DNA of 64,000 nucleotides from Nocardioides oleivorans (GCF_004137255.1 NZ_SDWT01000001.1:2418001-2482000), one strand, 5' to 3'. Positions 21,381 through 29,652 are shown, counted from the first letter of the stretch. A program made the numbers and translations. Notes: generated from the letters alone by a model not told the origin.

Positions 21381-22003
21381 CGTCGTACGCCACCGTGGCG
21401 CGCGCCGCGACCGGCGAGGTCGAGGACCGCGGGTCCCGCTTCCTCGGGACCGTGCGTCGGGTCGCCGACGAGGACGAGGCGCGAGCCCTGGTCGCCGCCC
21501 TGCGCCGCGCGCACCCCGACGCGCGGCACCACTGCTCGGCCTTCGTCATCGGCCCGCGTGGCGAGGTGCAGCGCTCGTCCGACGACGGCGAGCCTGCCGG
21601 CACGGCCGGGGCCCCGATGCTCGACGTGCTGCGCGGCGCCGGGGTGAGCGACGTCGCGGCCGTCGTGACGCGGTGGTTCGGCGGGACGCTGCTCGGGGCC
21701 GGGGGACTGGTCCGTGCCTACGGCGACGCCGTCCGTGCCGCCCTCGCCGAGGCCGGCACGCTCCGCCGGTCGCTGCTCACCGAGCTGGCGCTCGAGCTGG
21801 ACCACGCCGACGCCGGCCGGGTCGAGGGAGAGCTCCGCTCGCGCGGGGTGAGCGTCCTCGAGGTGTCGTACGACGCCCGCGTCCGGCTGCTCCTCGCCGC
21901 ACCTGCCTCGGAGGTGGACCGGGTCGGCGAGATCGTCGCCGCCGCGACGGGCGGCCTCGCCGGGCCCGCGCCGGTCGGCGAGCGCTGGGTCGACCTCAGG
22001 TGA
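21377..22003 (+). CDS. YigZ/IMPACT family protein
   Basis: The 208-residue protein shows the UPF0029 motif set: DRGSRFLGTVRRV near the N-terminus, then AHPDARHHCSAFVIG, SDDGEPAGTAGAPML, and VVTRWFGGTLLGAGGLVRAYGDAV. The C-terminal part is the DUF1949 region. IMPACT proteins are linked to translation control in eukaryotes; the bacterial function is unclear. GTG 21377 overlaps the YihY-like stop by 4 bases. Its 3' end overlaps that of the convergent SEC-C gene by 8 bases. Confidence 0.9.
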   Translation: MTSYATVARAATGEVEDRGSRFLGTVRRVADEDEARALVAALRRAHPDARHHCSAFVIGPRGEVQRSSDDGEPAGTAGAPMLDVLRGAGVSDVAAVVTRWFGGTLLGAGGLVRAYGDAVRAALAEAGTLRRSLLTELALELDHADAGRVEGELRSRGVSVLEVSYDARVRLLLAAPASEVDRVGEIVAAATGGLAGPAPVGERWVDLR

Positions 22004-22346
22004 CGTCGCCGTCGACGTAGACCCAGCGCCCGGCGCGCTGCTCGAACCGGCTGACCTCGTGCATCGAGCCGCCCTCCCACGACGCCACGAACTCGACGGT
22101 GTCGCCCTCGGCCGCGACGACCTCGAGCCCGGTCCAGCGGGTCGCCGGGTCGGGCGTGACGTCGTCGGGGCGGGTCCGCGGGTGCCAGGTCCGGAACAGG
22201 TGGTTGCCGTCGCCCACGACGTGGGCCGTGTAGCGCGAGCGCATCAGCCGCTCGGGCGAGGAGGCCTGCTCACGGTTGGCCAGCAGCGGTCCGCAGCAGG
22301 CGTCGTACGACGCTCCGGTCCCGCACGGGCAGGAGGGTGTCAGCAC
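21996..22346 (-). CDS. YchJ family SEC-C zinc-binding protein
   Basis: This 116-residue protein starts with a SEC-C zinc finger (CPCGTGASYDACCGPLL, residues 6-22), followed by the YchJ NTF2-like domain (SPERLMRSRYTAHVVGDGNHLFRTWHP) ending in ASWEGGSMHEVSRFEQRAGRWVYVDG. It belongs to UPF0225. The zinc finger may contact other proteins or RNA, but the function is not known. GTG 22346 places the SEC-C motif near the N-terminus as in relatives. It diverges from the coiled-coil gene, with a 41-base promoter region between the two. Confidence 0.88.
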   Translation of the reverse strand: MLTPSCPCGTGASYDACCGPLLANREQASSPERLMRSRYTAHVVGDGNHLFRTWHPRTRPDDVTPDPATRWTGLEVVAAEGDTVEFVASWEGGSMHEVSRFEQRAGRWVYVDGDVT

Positions 22347-22375
22347 GCCGCCGAGGCTATCGGCTGCCCGATGGC

Positions 22376-22381
22376 TAGCCT
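22376..22381 (+). promoter_or_regulatory. Probable -10 box of the coiled-coil gene
   Basis: TAGCCT lies 6 bases before ATG 22388, consistent with a leaderless mRNA. Confidence 0.5.
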
Positions 22382-22387
22382 CCGGGC

Positions 22388-23341
22388 ATGACCGACGACG
22401 GGGGAACACCAGCACTGGACGCACTGGCCGAGCTCGCCCGGGAGCAGGCCGAGCACGACGCCGCGGCGGCTCGGCTCGGGCCCGCCCGAGCGAGGTTGGC
22501 GGCAGCGACCGATCGCAGCGAGAGCGCCTCGTCCGACCTGGCCGGTGAGCTCGAGGACGTGGCGCGGCTGGAGCAGCTGTCCCTCACCCGCATCCTCCCC
22601 ACGCTGCGAGGCCGTCGTGACCTCGACCTGGATCGTGAGAAGGCCGAGGCGCAGGCGGCGCAGTACGTCGCCGCGGAGGCCGAGGCGCGGCGGGAGGCCG
22701 CCCAGGCGGACGTCGACTCGCTGGTCGCGCAGCTGGCGAGGTCCGGAGACCTCGCGGCCCGACGCGCTGACCTCCTGGTCGCTCGCGAGGCCGAGGTCGC
22801 CGCCGACCCGTCCCGTCGCGAGACCGCCGCGCAGCTCGACTCGCTGGCGACCGAGCTCGGCCGCCACCGGGCCCGACGGACCCAGCTGGAGGAAGCGATC
22901 TCGGCGACGCACGCTGCCGCGCGGACGCTGGACGAGGCCGCGCGCCACCTCGGCGGTGCCGACGACTGGGCGAGCGTCGACACGTTCCTGGGCGGCGGCC
23001 TGTTCACCGACATGGTGAAGTACCACCGCATCGACGACGCGGCTGCCCGGATGCGCGAGGCGGACGCCGCGCTCGGGCACCTCGCCACCGAGCTGGCCGA
23101 CGTCGGCATGTCGGCCGTCGGCGGCATCGAGGTCACGGACCTGACGACGTTCTTCGACGTCTGGTTCGACAACATCTTCAGCGACTGGGCCGTGCGGAAC
23201 CGGGTCCGCGAGGCGGCCGCTCGCGTCGCGCAGGCACGTCTCGGTGTGGAGCAGACCGGCACGGTCCTCGGCACCCGGCTCACGGAGTGCACCTCGGAGA
23301 TCGAGGTGCTGGAGCAGCGGCGGGAATCTCTCTTGGCGTAA
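22388..23341 (+). CDS. Coiled-coil protein of unknown function
   Basis: I do not recognise this 317-residue protein. It is dominated by long Ala/Glu/Arg-rich helices with heptad patterns (for example about residues 80-180), broken by a short globular segment around GGLFTDMVKYHRIDD. A more hydrophobic aromatic stretch, LTTFFDVWFDNIFSDWAVRN, follows near residue 250. There is no signal peptide or membrane segment, so it is probably cytoplasmic. The start appears leaderless. A region of unusually low GC follows the TAA stop and serves as promoter of the next gene. A structural or scaffold role is possible but unsupported. Confidence 0.75.
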   Translation: MTDDGGTPALDALAELAREQAEHDAAAARLGPARARLAAATDRSESASSDLAGELEDVARLEQLSLTRILPTLRGRRDLDLDREKAEAQAAQYVAAEAEARREAAQADVDSLVAQLARSGDLAARRADLLVAREAEVAADPSRRETAAQLDSLATELGRHRARRTQLEEAISATHAAARTLDEAARHLGGADDWASVDTFLGGGLFTDMVKYHRIDDAAARMREADAALGHLATELADVGMSAVGGIEVTDLTTFFDVWFDNIFSDWAVRNRVREAAARVAQARLGVEQTGTVLGTRLTECTSEIEVLEQRRESLLA

Positions 23342-23353
23342 TGGTGTTGTCAG

Positions 23354-23366
23354 TGTAATCATGTAA
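23354..23366 (+). promoter_or_regulatory. TGTAA direct repeat before the Arg/Gly-rich gene
   Basis: TGTAATCATGTAA contains TGTAA twice, 8 bases apart, in an AT-rich island 24 bases before the next gene. It could combine a -10 element (TGTAAT) with a binding site for a ribbon-helix-helix type regulator, perhaps the gene's own product. Confidence 0.35.
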
Positions 23367-23389
23367 GCAATGCAAGAAGGAGAATGCTC

Positions 23390-24067
23390 ATGATGACCGA
23401 AGACACCTACGAAGAGAGCCGCGGACGACGCGGTGAGGGCCGCGGCCGACGCGGCGAGCGACCCGAGCGAGGCGAACGCGGCGAACGCGGCGAACGCCGT
23501 GGACCTAGCGGAGAAGGACGGGGCGAGCGCGGCGAGGGCCGCGGTCGCCGGGGCGGTTGGCAGGTCGCCGACCTCCCGCCGGCCGACGACGCTGCCGACT
23601 GGTTCCGCGGGCGACTGCCCGAGGGCTGGTTCAGCGAGATCGACGTGACCGCCGACCGTGAGGAGATCACGGTGGTCGGGACCCTGGCCGACAGCCAGGC
23701 CAGTGGCGCCGATGGTGCCGAGGCGGAGGGCCGCATCGGCCGCTTCCGGTCCGAGACCAAGGCCGAGCGGATCGAGATCGCCCTGGAGGCGCAGTCGCGC
23801 TACCAGCGCAAGGTGTCGTGGGGGGTGCGGCTCGGCGAGACCGAGGCGCTGTTCACCCACGTCGCCGCCCCCGTGATGACCCGGCTGCGCCAGCCCGAGC
23901 GGCAGGTGCTCGACACCCTCGTCGACGCCGGCGTCGCCCGGTCCCGGTCCGACGCCCTCGTGTGGTCGGTCCGTCTCGTCGGCGAGCACGCCGAGGAGTG
24001 GCTGGGCCAGCTGCGCGACGCGATGGCCGAGGTGGACAAGCTGCGCGGCGAGGGCCCGACCCTCTGA
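23390..24067 (+). CDS. Arg/Gly/Glu-rich protein with ribbon-helix-helix-like C-terminus
   Basis: The 225-residue product starts with about 45 residues of RGE/RGG low-complexity sequence, partly encoded by 9-bp tandem repeats near 23472-23498. A conserved-looking globular part follows: WQVADLPPADDAADWFRGRLPEGWF, DREEITVVGTL, a KAERIEIALEAQSRYQRKVSWGVRLG segment, and a C-terminal ARSRSDALVWSVRLVGEHAEEWLGQLRDAM that resembles a ribbon-helix-helix dimerisation motif. I think related proteins occur in other actinobacteria, but I cannot name the family. The RG-rich tail suggests nucleic-acid binding. AGAAGGAGA lies before ATG 23390; ATG 23384 and 23393 are also possible. Confidence 0.75.
   Translation: MMTEDTYEESRGRRGEGRGRRGERPERGERGERGERRGPSGEGRGERGEGRGRRGGWQVADLPPADDAADWFRGRLPEGWFSEIDVTADREEITVVGTLADSQASGADGAEAEGRIGRFRSETKAERIEIALEAQSRYQRKVSWGVRLGETEALFTHVAAPVMTRLRQPERQVLDTLVDAGVARSRSDALVWSVRLVGEHAEEWLGQLRDAMAEVDKLRGEGPTL
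23472..23498 (+). repeat. Three tandem 9-bp units
   Basis: GCGAACGCG is repeated three times and encodes the Gly-Glu-Arg repeats of the disordered N-terminus. Confidence 0.7.
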
Positions 24068-24101
24068 CCGCAGCCCCCGCGCGGAGACGCGCGGACATCC
24101 C

Positions 24102-24137
24102 CCGGGCCGTCCCGCTCCTGTGAGCGGGGCGGCCCGG
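24102..24137 (+). terminator. Terminator after the Arg/Gly-rich gene
   Basis: A 16-bp stem with one G-T pair and a CTGT loop begins 35 bases after the stop. Confidence 0.75.
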
Positions 24138-24171
24138 ACCTCTCCCAGGTGAGGTCCGCGCGTCCACGCAC

Positions 24172-24177
24172 TAGGTT
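24172..24177 (+). promoter_or_regulatory. Probable -10 box of the DinB-like gene
   Basis: TAGGTT lies 7 bases before ATG 24185, consistent with a leaderless mRNA. Confidence 0.5.
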
Positions 24178-24184
24178 CACCGAC

Positions 24185-24721
24185 ATGACGATCGAGCGCC
24201 CGTCCCCGTCCTACAGCGACACCGAGGTCGGGATGCTCCGCTCCTTCCTCGACCACTTCCGGGCCACGGTCCGGCTGCAGGCGAGCGGCCTCACCGCCCG
24301 GCAGCTCGACCAGACGCTGCCGCCGAGCGACCTCACCCTGGGCGGGATGCTCAAGCACCTCGCCTTCGTGGAGGACTACTGGTTCTCCTACAACCTCGGC
24401 GCCCGCGAGCCGTCCGCGCCGTGGGACACCGCGCCCTGGGACGAGGACGCCGACTGGGACTGGCACAGCGCCGCCGGCGCCGACCTCGCCGAGCTCGACG
24501 CCCTGCTGGTCGCCGCCATCGCGCACTCCGACGCCTGCCTCGACGCGGCGCTGGCCGCCGACCCGGACCTCGGGCGCCCGGTCGCCCGTCCGCGCGACCC
24601 GGCGAAGGGCGAGACCGCCACCCTCCGATGGGTGCTGGTGCACATGGTCGAGGAGTACGCCCGCCACGCCGGTCACGCAGACCTGATCCGCCAGTCGATC
24701 GACGGCGCGACGGACGTCTGA
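24185..24721 (+). CDS. DinB superfamily (DUF664) protein
   Basis: The 178-residue protein has the four-helix DinB/DUF664 layout. It starts FLDHFRATVRLQASGLTARQLDQTL, followed by LGGMLKHLAFVEDYWF with the first conserved His, then ETATLRWVLVHMVEEYARHAGHADLIRQSIDG with the His pairs that bind divalent metal. Members include thiol-dependent S-transferases, some using mycothiol, which would fit this organism, but the substrate is unknown. The start is leaderless by position. A new promoter follows for the next gene, so it is probably monocistronic. Confidence 0.88.
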   Translation: MTIERPSPSYSDTEVGMLRSFLDHFRATVRLQASGLTARQLDQTLPPSDLTLGGMLKHLAFVEDYWFSYNLGAREPSAPWDTAPWDEDADWDWHSAAGADLAELDALLVAAIAHSDACLDAALAADPDLGRPVARPRDPAKGETATLRWVLVHMVEEYARHAGHADLIRQSIDGATDV

Positions 24722-24768
24722 GCCGTTCGCGCGCATCTTCGAGCGCACTCCACGTTGACGGGCAGGTC

Positions 24769-24774
24769 TAGCGT
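24769..24774 (+). promoter_or_regulatory. Probable -10 box of the ATPase-GNAT-VWA cassette
   Basis: TAGCGT lies 7 bases before GTG 24782. TTGACG at 24754-24759 is too close to be a standard -35 partner. Confidence 0.4.
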
Positions 24775-24781
24775 GGAAGAC

Positions 24782-26194
24782 GTGACCCAGCAGCAGAACG
24801 ACCAGCGCAGCGCGCACCCCGATGCCAGCACCGTCGGCCAGCTCCGCGAGAGCGGCCACCAGCTCAAGACGCTCCGCCAGGAGCTCCGCGACAACCTCCT
24901 GACCCGGCTCGCCGCCGGCGAGGACCCGTGGCCGGGCCTCCACGGCTTCTCCGAGACCGTCATACCGCAGGTCGAGCGCGCCCTGCTCGCCGGGCACGAC
25001 ATCGTGCTCCTCGGCGAGCGTGGCCAGGGCAAGACCCGGCTGCTGCGCTCGCTGGTGGCCCTCCTCGACGAGTGGACGCCGGTGATCTCCGGCTCCGAGC
25101 TCGGCGAGCACCCCTACGAGCCGATCACCGTCACCTCGCAGCAGGCGGCGGCCACCTACGGCGACGACCTCCGCATCTCGTGGAAGCACCGCGACGAGCG
25201 GTACGCCGAGAAGCTGGCGACGCCGGACACGTCGGTCGCCGACCTCATCGGTGACGTCGACCCGATGAAGGTGGCCGAGGGTCGCCACCTCGGCGACCCG
25301 GAGACCATCCACTTCGGGCTGATCCCGCGCAGCCACCGCGGCATCGTCGCGATCAACGAGCTCCCCGACCTCGCCGAGCGGATCCAGGTCGCGATGCTCA
25401 ACGTGATGGAGGAGCGCGACATCCAGATCCGCGGCTACATCCTGCGGCTGCCGCTCGACGTGCTCGTCGTGGCCAGCGCCAACCCGGAGGACTACACCAA
25501 CCGCGGCCGCATCATCACCCCGCTGAAGGACCGCTTCGGCGCCGAGATCCGCACCCACTACCCGCGCCAGGTGGAGGAGGAGATCGCCGTCATCGAGCAG
25601 GAGGCCGACCTCGTCGCCGAGGTGCCGGCGTACCTCCTCGAGGTGCTCGCCCGCTTCACCCGCCACCTGCGCGACTCGCAGTCGGTCGACCAGCGCTCGG
25701 GCGTCAGCGCCCGCTTCGCGATCGCCGGTGCGGAGACCATCGCGGCCGCCGCCCTGCACCGCGCGACCACCCAGGGCGAGGAGCAGGCCGTGGCCCGCGT
25801 CGTCGACCTCGAGACCGCGGTCGACGTGCTCGGCGGCAAGATCGAGTTCGAGACCGGCGAGGAGGGACGCGAGTCCGAGATCCTCACCCACCTGCTCCGC
25901 ACCGCGGTCGCCGAGGCCGTGCGCGCGCACCTGGCCGGCATCGACCTGCGGCTGCTCGTCGAGGCGATCGAGGAGGGCGCCATGGTGAGCACCGGCGCCC
26001 GCGTCGGTGCCCGTGACTTCCTGGCCGGCCTGCCCGTGCTGGGCGAGTCCGACCTCTACGACGAGGTCTGCGACCGGTTGGGCGCGACCAACGACGGCGA
26101 GCGCGCGGCCGCGCTGGAGCTCGCGCTGGAGGGGCTCTACCTCGCGCGCAAGATCGGCAAGGACACCGACGCCGGTGAGACCGTCTATGGCTAG
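24782..26194 (+). CDS. MoxR/magnesium-chelatase-type AAA+ ATPase
   Basis: The 470-residue AAA+ protein has Walker A GERGQGKTR with Lys84, a Walker B-like segment HRGIVAINELPDL, a sensor region VASANPEDYTNRGRIITPLKDRFG, and a C-terminal lid domain. It resembles the ChlI/BchI and MoxR group, which work with VWA partner proteins as metal-insertion or remodelling machines. A VWA protein is encoded two genes downstream, which supports a paired function. The 3' end overlaps the GNAT start by 8 bases. The substrate of the pair is unknown. GTG 24782 appears leaderless. Confidence 0.88.
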   Translation: MTQQQNDQRSAHPDASTVGQLRESGHQLKTLRQELRDNLLTRLAAGEDPWPGLHGFSETVIPQVERALLAGHDIVLLGERGQGKTRLLRSLVALLDEWTPVISGSELGEHPYEPITVTSQQAAATYGDDLRISWKHRDERYAEKLATPDTSVADLIGDVDPMKVAEGRHLGDPETIHFGLIPRSHRGIVAINELPDLAERIQVAMLNVMEERDIQIRGYILRLPLDVLVVASANPEDYTNRGRIITPLKDRFGAEIRTHYPRQVEEEIAVIEQEADLVAEVPAYLLEVLARFTRHLRDSQSVDQRSGVSARFAIAGAETIAAAALHRATTQGEEQAVARVVDLETAVDVLGGKIEFETGEEGRESEILTHLLRTAVAEAVRAHLAGIDLRLLVEAIEEGAMVSTGARVGARDFLAGLPVLGESDLYDEVCDRLGATNDGERAAALELALEGLYLARKIGKDTDAGETVYG

Positions 26195-26711
26195 GTCTGC
26201 TGCTGGGGGCTCCGTCATCACGCTGCGCCCGGGCACCGTCGAGGACATCCCGTCGTTCGTCGAGCTCGGCCGCGCCGTCGTGCCGCCGACCTACGGCCCC
26301 ATCGACGAGGCCTACGCCCAGCGGATGCTCGACGAGTGGTGGATCCCGGCCGTCTTCGAGAAGTCGCTGGCCCGCAACCGGCACCTCGTGGCCGAGCGCG
26401 ACGGCGAGGTCGCCGCGCTGGCCACCTTCGGTCGGCTCACCGAGTCCTACCGCGACTTCCCCGACGTCACCGGGGAGCGAGAGGTGATGTGGAAGCTCTA
26501 CGTCCACCCCGCCCACCAGGGCCTCGGCATCGGCAGCCGGCTGCTCGCGGAGATCGAGGCACTGGTCGAGGGCGACGAGCTGTGGCTCGAGGTCGTCGAC
26601 GGCAACGACCGGGCGGTCGGGTTCTACGAGGCGCACGGCTTCACCGAGGCCGAGCGGTCGGCGGATCCCCGCTGGCCGGACGACGTGTGGTTCAAGAAGG
26701 TGCTCGGATGA
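26187..26711 (+). CDS. GNAT family N-acetyltransferase
   Basis: GNAT enzymes move an acyl group from acyl-CoA to an amine. This 174-residue protein has ITLRPGTVEDIPSFVELG at the start, the acetyl-CoA loop VHPAHQGLGIGSRLLAEIE (motif A), and WLEVVDGNDRAVGFYEAHGFTEAE at the end. The start ATG 26187 lies inside the ATPase gene (8-base overlap) and its stop overlaps the VWA gene by 4 bases (ATGA). It is therefore built into the operon between two partner genes, which suggests that it may modify one of them; this is inference. Confidence 0.87.
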   Translation: MARSAAGGSVITLRPGTVEDIPSFVELGRAVVPPTYGPIDEAYAQRMLDEWWIPAVFEKSLARNRHLVAERDGEVAALATFGRLTESYRDFPDVTGEREVMWKLYVHPAHQGLGIGSRLLAEIEALVEGDELWLEVVDGNDRAVGFYEAHGFTEAERSADPRWPDDVWFKKVLG

Positions 26712-28705
26712 GCCGGTTCCAGAAGTACGACGGTGGCGACCCGCTGGCGCCCCCGGTCGACCTCGCCGAGGCGCTCGACGCCATCGGCCAGGACGTGATG
26801 GCCGGCTACTCGCCGGAGCGCGCGATGCGGGAGTTCCTGCGGCGTGGGAGCAGCGACCAGGCCGGGCTCGACGAGCTCGCCCGCCGGGTCGCGGAGAAGC
26901 GGCGCGAGATCCTCCAGCGCAACAACCTCGACGGCACCATGCAGGAGGTCGAGCAGCTGCTCGAGAAGGCCGTCCTCGCCGAGCGCGGGCAGCTCGCCCG
27001 CGACATCACGATGGACGACGCCGACCGCGACTTCCGCGAGATGGTCCTGGACAACCTGCCGACCTCCACGCCGGCCGCGGTGAGCGAGCTGGCGTCGTAC
27101 GACTGGCAGTCCTCCGAGGCCCGCGAGGCCTACGAGCAGATCAAGGACCTGCTCGGCCGCGAGCTGCTCGACCAGCGCTTCGCCGGGATGAAGCAGGCGC
27201 TGGAGGGCGCGACCGAGGAGGACCGGCAGGCCGTCTCGGAGATGCTCTCCGACCTCAACGACCTGCTCGAGAAGCACGCGTCCGAGGGGGTCAGCGACGA
27301 GGAGTTCGCCGACTTCATGGACAAGCACGGCGACTTCTTCCCCGACGCACCGCAGGACATGGACGAGCTGCTCGACCAGCTCGCCCAGCGCGCCGCCGCG
27401 GCCCAGCGGATGATGAACTCGATGACGCCCGAGCAGCGCCAGGAGCTGATGGAGCTCTCGCAGCAGGCGTTCGGCTCCCCGCAGCTGATGGAGCAGCTCG
27501 CCCGGATGGACGCGAACCTCCAGTCGCTCCGGCCCGGCGAGGACTGGTCGGGATCGGAGAGCTTCGAGGGCGAGCAGGGAATGGGGCTCGGTGACGGCAC
27601 CGGCGCCCTGCAGGACCTCGCCCAGCTCGACGCGCTCGCCGACCAGCTCGCCCAGTCGCACCACGGCGCCCGGATGGACGACGTCGACCTCGACGCGCTG
27701 GCCGACCAGCTCGGCCAGGACGCCGCCGTGTCGGCGAGGACGCTGCAGGAGCTCGAGCGCGCGCTGCGCGACAGCGGCTACCTCAAGCGGGGGTCCGACG
27801 GTGAGCTCCGGCTCTCCCCGAAGGCCATGCGGCAGCTCGGCAAGGCCCTGCTGCGTGACGTCGCGGACCGGATGAGCGGCCGCAGCGGCGCCCGCGAGAC
27901 GCGGACCACGGGCCTGGCCGGCGAGCCGTCCGGCGCCAGCCGGCGCTGGGAGTTCGGCAGCACCGAGCCGTGGGACGTGCCACGCACGATCACCAACGCG
28001 GTCCTGCGCCAGGGCGGCGTCGCCCCCGTGCGCATCGCGGTCGACGACATCGAGGTGACCGAGACCGAGGCCCGCACCCAGGCGGCGGTCGCGCTGCTCG
28101 TGGACACGTCGTTCTCGATGGCGATGGACGGTCGGTGGGTGCCGATGAAGCGCACCGCGCTGGCGCTGCACCAGTTGATCCGCTCCCGCTTCCGCGGCGA
28201 CGACCTCCAGCTGATCGCCTTCGGTCGGCACGCGCAGGTGATGGAGATCGAGGAGCTCACCGCGCTCGACGCTCGGTGGGACAAGGGCACCAACCTCCAC
28301 CACGGGCTGCTGCTCGCCAACCGGTTCTTCCGCAAGCACCCCAACGCCCAACCGGTGCTCCTGATCGTCACCGACGGAGAGCCGACGGCCCACCTCGAGC
28401 AGGACGGCGAGGTCTGGTTCGCCTACCCGCCGCACCCGCTGACGATCGCCCAGTCGGTCAAGGAGCTCGACGCCTCCGCACGGCTCGGCGCCCAGGTCAC
28501 GTTCTTCCGGCTCGGTGAGGACCCCGGCCTGGCCCGCTTCATCGACTCGATGGCCCGTCGGGTCGACGGCCGGATGGTCAGCCCCGAGCTCGACGACCTC
28601 GGGGCCGCGGTCGTCGGGTCCTACCTCGGCTCGCGCGGTCCGGCGTCGTCGTACCGCGAGCAGTTCGGTGACTGGTACGGCGGCGGGCGCGGGTTCTGGG
28701 TGTGA
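26708..28705 (+). CDS. VWA domain protein, partner of the AAA+ ATPase
   Basis: The 665-residue protein has a long helical, acidic N-terminal region (about residues 1-400). It is rich in Gln, Glu and Leu, with charged repeats such as LDALADQLGQD. A C-terminal VWA domain follows, with MIDAS motif DTSFS (Asp466), a later Thr in KGTNLHHGL and an Asp in VTDGEPT. Proteins with this organisation (CoxE/ChlD-like) act with MoxR-type ATPases. No membrane segment is visible, so the complex is probably cytoplasmic. ATG 26708 overlaps the GNAT stop by 4 bases. Confidence 0.88.
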   Translation: MSRFQKYDGGDPLAPPVDLAEALDAIGQDVMAGYSPERAMREFLRRGSSDQAGLDELARRVAEKRREILQRNNLDGTMQEVEQLLEKAVLAERGQLARDITMDDADRDFREMVLDNLPTSTPAAVSELASYDWQSSEAREAYEQIKDLLGRELLDQRFAGMKQALEGATEEDRQAVSEMLSDLNDLLEKHASEGVSDEEFADFMDKHGDFFPDAPQDMDELLDQLAQRAAAAQRMMNSMTPEQRQELMELSQQAFGSPQLMEQLARMDANLQSLRPGEDWSGSESFEGEQGMGLGDGTGALQDLAQLDALADQLAQSHHGARMDDVDLDALADQLGQDAAVSARTLQELERALRDSGYLKRGSDGELRLSPKAMRQLGKALLRDVADRMSGRSGARETRTTGLAGEPSGASRRWEFGSTEPWDVPRTITNAVLRQGGVAPVRIAVDDIEVTETEARTQAAVALLVDTSFSMAMDGRWVPMKRTALALHQLIRSRFRGDDLQLIAFGRHAQVMEIEELTALDARWDKGTNLHHGLLLANRFFRKHPNAQPVLLIVTDGEPTAHLEQDGEVWFAYPPHPLTIAQSVKELDASARLGAQVTFFRLGEDPGLARFIDSMARRVDGRMVSPELDDLGAAVVGSYLGSRGPASSYREQFGDWYGGGRGFWV

Positions 28706-28730
28706 CGCGGGCGCGTGCTCGGGTGGTGGC

Positions 28731-29207
28731 ATGACCGACCAGCTGACCGCGCGCCGCTTCATCGAGGCCGAGCCTGCGGCGATCTTCGCCGCGCTGTGCG
28801 ATCCCGAGTGCCACGTCGACATCGACTCCTCGGGGATGCTGCAGTCGGCGGAGGGCGACCACGTCGCGGCGGTCGGCGACCGCTTCACGGTGCACATGGA
28901 CCGTGAGTCGAAGGGCGACTTCCCGATGGGCCGCTACGACGTCGAGGTCGTCATCGACCGGTTCGAGCCCGATCGCGAGATCTCGTGGTGGATCGAGGGC
29001 ACGATCAAGCCACCGATCGGCCACACCTACGGCTACCTGCTCGAGGCCGGCGAGGTCGAGGGACGCCCGGGCACCTGGGTGACGTCGGTCTACGACTGGT
29101 CGCAGGTCGGCGACAGGTGGCGGCCGATCTTCCCGGTCAACGACGAGTCGGCGCTGCGCGCGACCCTCGGCATCCTCGACCGGGTCGTGCGCCGTCGGGG
29201 TCAGTGA
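28731..29207 (+). CDS. SRPBCC (START-like) family protein
   Basis: The 158-residue protein has the polyketide cyclase/START-like fold pattern. LTARRFIEAEPAAIFAALCDPE starts helix 1, a beta region VGDRFTVHMDRES follows, then VEVVIDRFEPDREISWWIEG and the ending TWVTSVYDWSQV. Such proteins bind hydrophobic ligands in a cavity; here the ligand is unknown. It starts 25 bases after the VWA gene and could be part of that operon. Its end overlaps the convergent SnoaL-like gene by 7 bases. Confidence 0.82.
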   Translation: MTDQLTARRFIEAEPAAIFAALCDPECHVDIDSSGMLQSAEGDHVAAVGDRFTVHMDRESKGDFPMGRYDVEVVIDRFEPDREISWWIEGTIKPPIGHTYGYLLEAGEVEGRPGTWVTSVYDWSQVGDRWRPIFPVNDESALRATLGILDRVVRRRGQ

Positions 29208-29614
29208 CCGGCGGCCTCGAGCATCCGCAGCAGCTCGGCTCCCATGTGCTCGATGACGGCGTCGAGGGCCTTCTTCGGGCGCACCATGACGGTGAAGTCG
29301 ACGATCTGGCCGTCGGCGTCCCACGTGATCATGTCGATCCCCGAGACGTCGAGGCCGCCGACCTCGGACCGGAACTGCAGGACCGCTGAGTCGTCGCCGA
29401 GCCACTCGCGCTCGTAGGCCAGGTGCGGGCCGAGGACGGTGAAGGCGGCGGTGAGGTAGCCGACGACCGTGTCGCGTCCCTCCTGCGGCGTGTGCACGGC
29501 CGGGCTGCGGAAGACCGCGTCCTCGGCGACCAGTGCGGGCAGGCCGGCCGCGTCGCGGCTGTCGACGACGGCGTGCCAGCGGGCGAGGGCGGCTGCAGCA
29601 TCCATGTCCGTCAT
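29201..29614 (-). CDS. SnoaL-like/NTF2-like protein
   Basis: The 137-residue protein fits the SnoaL-like NTF2 fold: LARWHAVVDSRDAAGLPALVAEDAVFRSPAVHTPQEGRDTVVGYLTAA, then a beta-rich part VLQFRSEVGGLDVSGIDMITWDADGQIVDFTVMVRPKKAL. Members range from enzymes to binding proteins, so the activity cannot be assigned. ATG 29614 is chosen; ATG 29605 is possible. It is convergent with the SRPBCC gene and diverges from the MFS transporter. Confidence 0.82.
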   Translation of the reverse strand: MTDMDAAAALARWHAVVDSRDAAGLPALVAEDAVFRSPAVHTPQEGRDTVVGYLTAAFTVLGPHLAYEREWLGDDSAVLQFRSEVGGLDVSGIDMITWDADGQIVDFTVMVRPKKALDAVIEHMGAELLRMLEAAGH

Positions 29615-29652
29615 CGTGCCACCCACGGCTCTCGGTCTGACAGGCTCGTGCC

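Noticed and set aside
22340-26248. Minus-strand open frame of about 1,300 codons across the coiled-coil to ATPase genes
   Set aside because: It spans several well-supported plus-strand genes and their promoters; this is a high-GC shadow frame.
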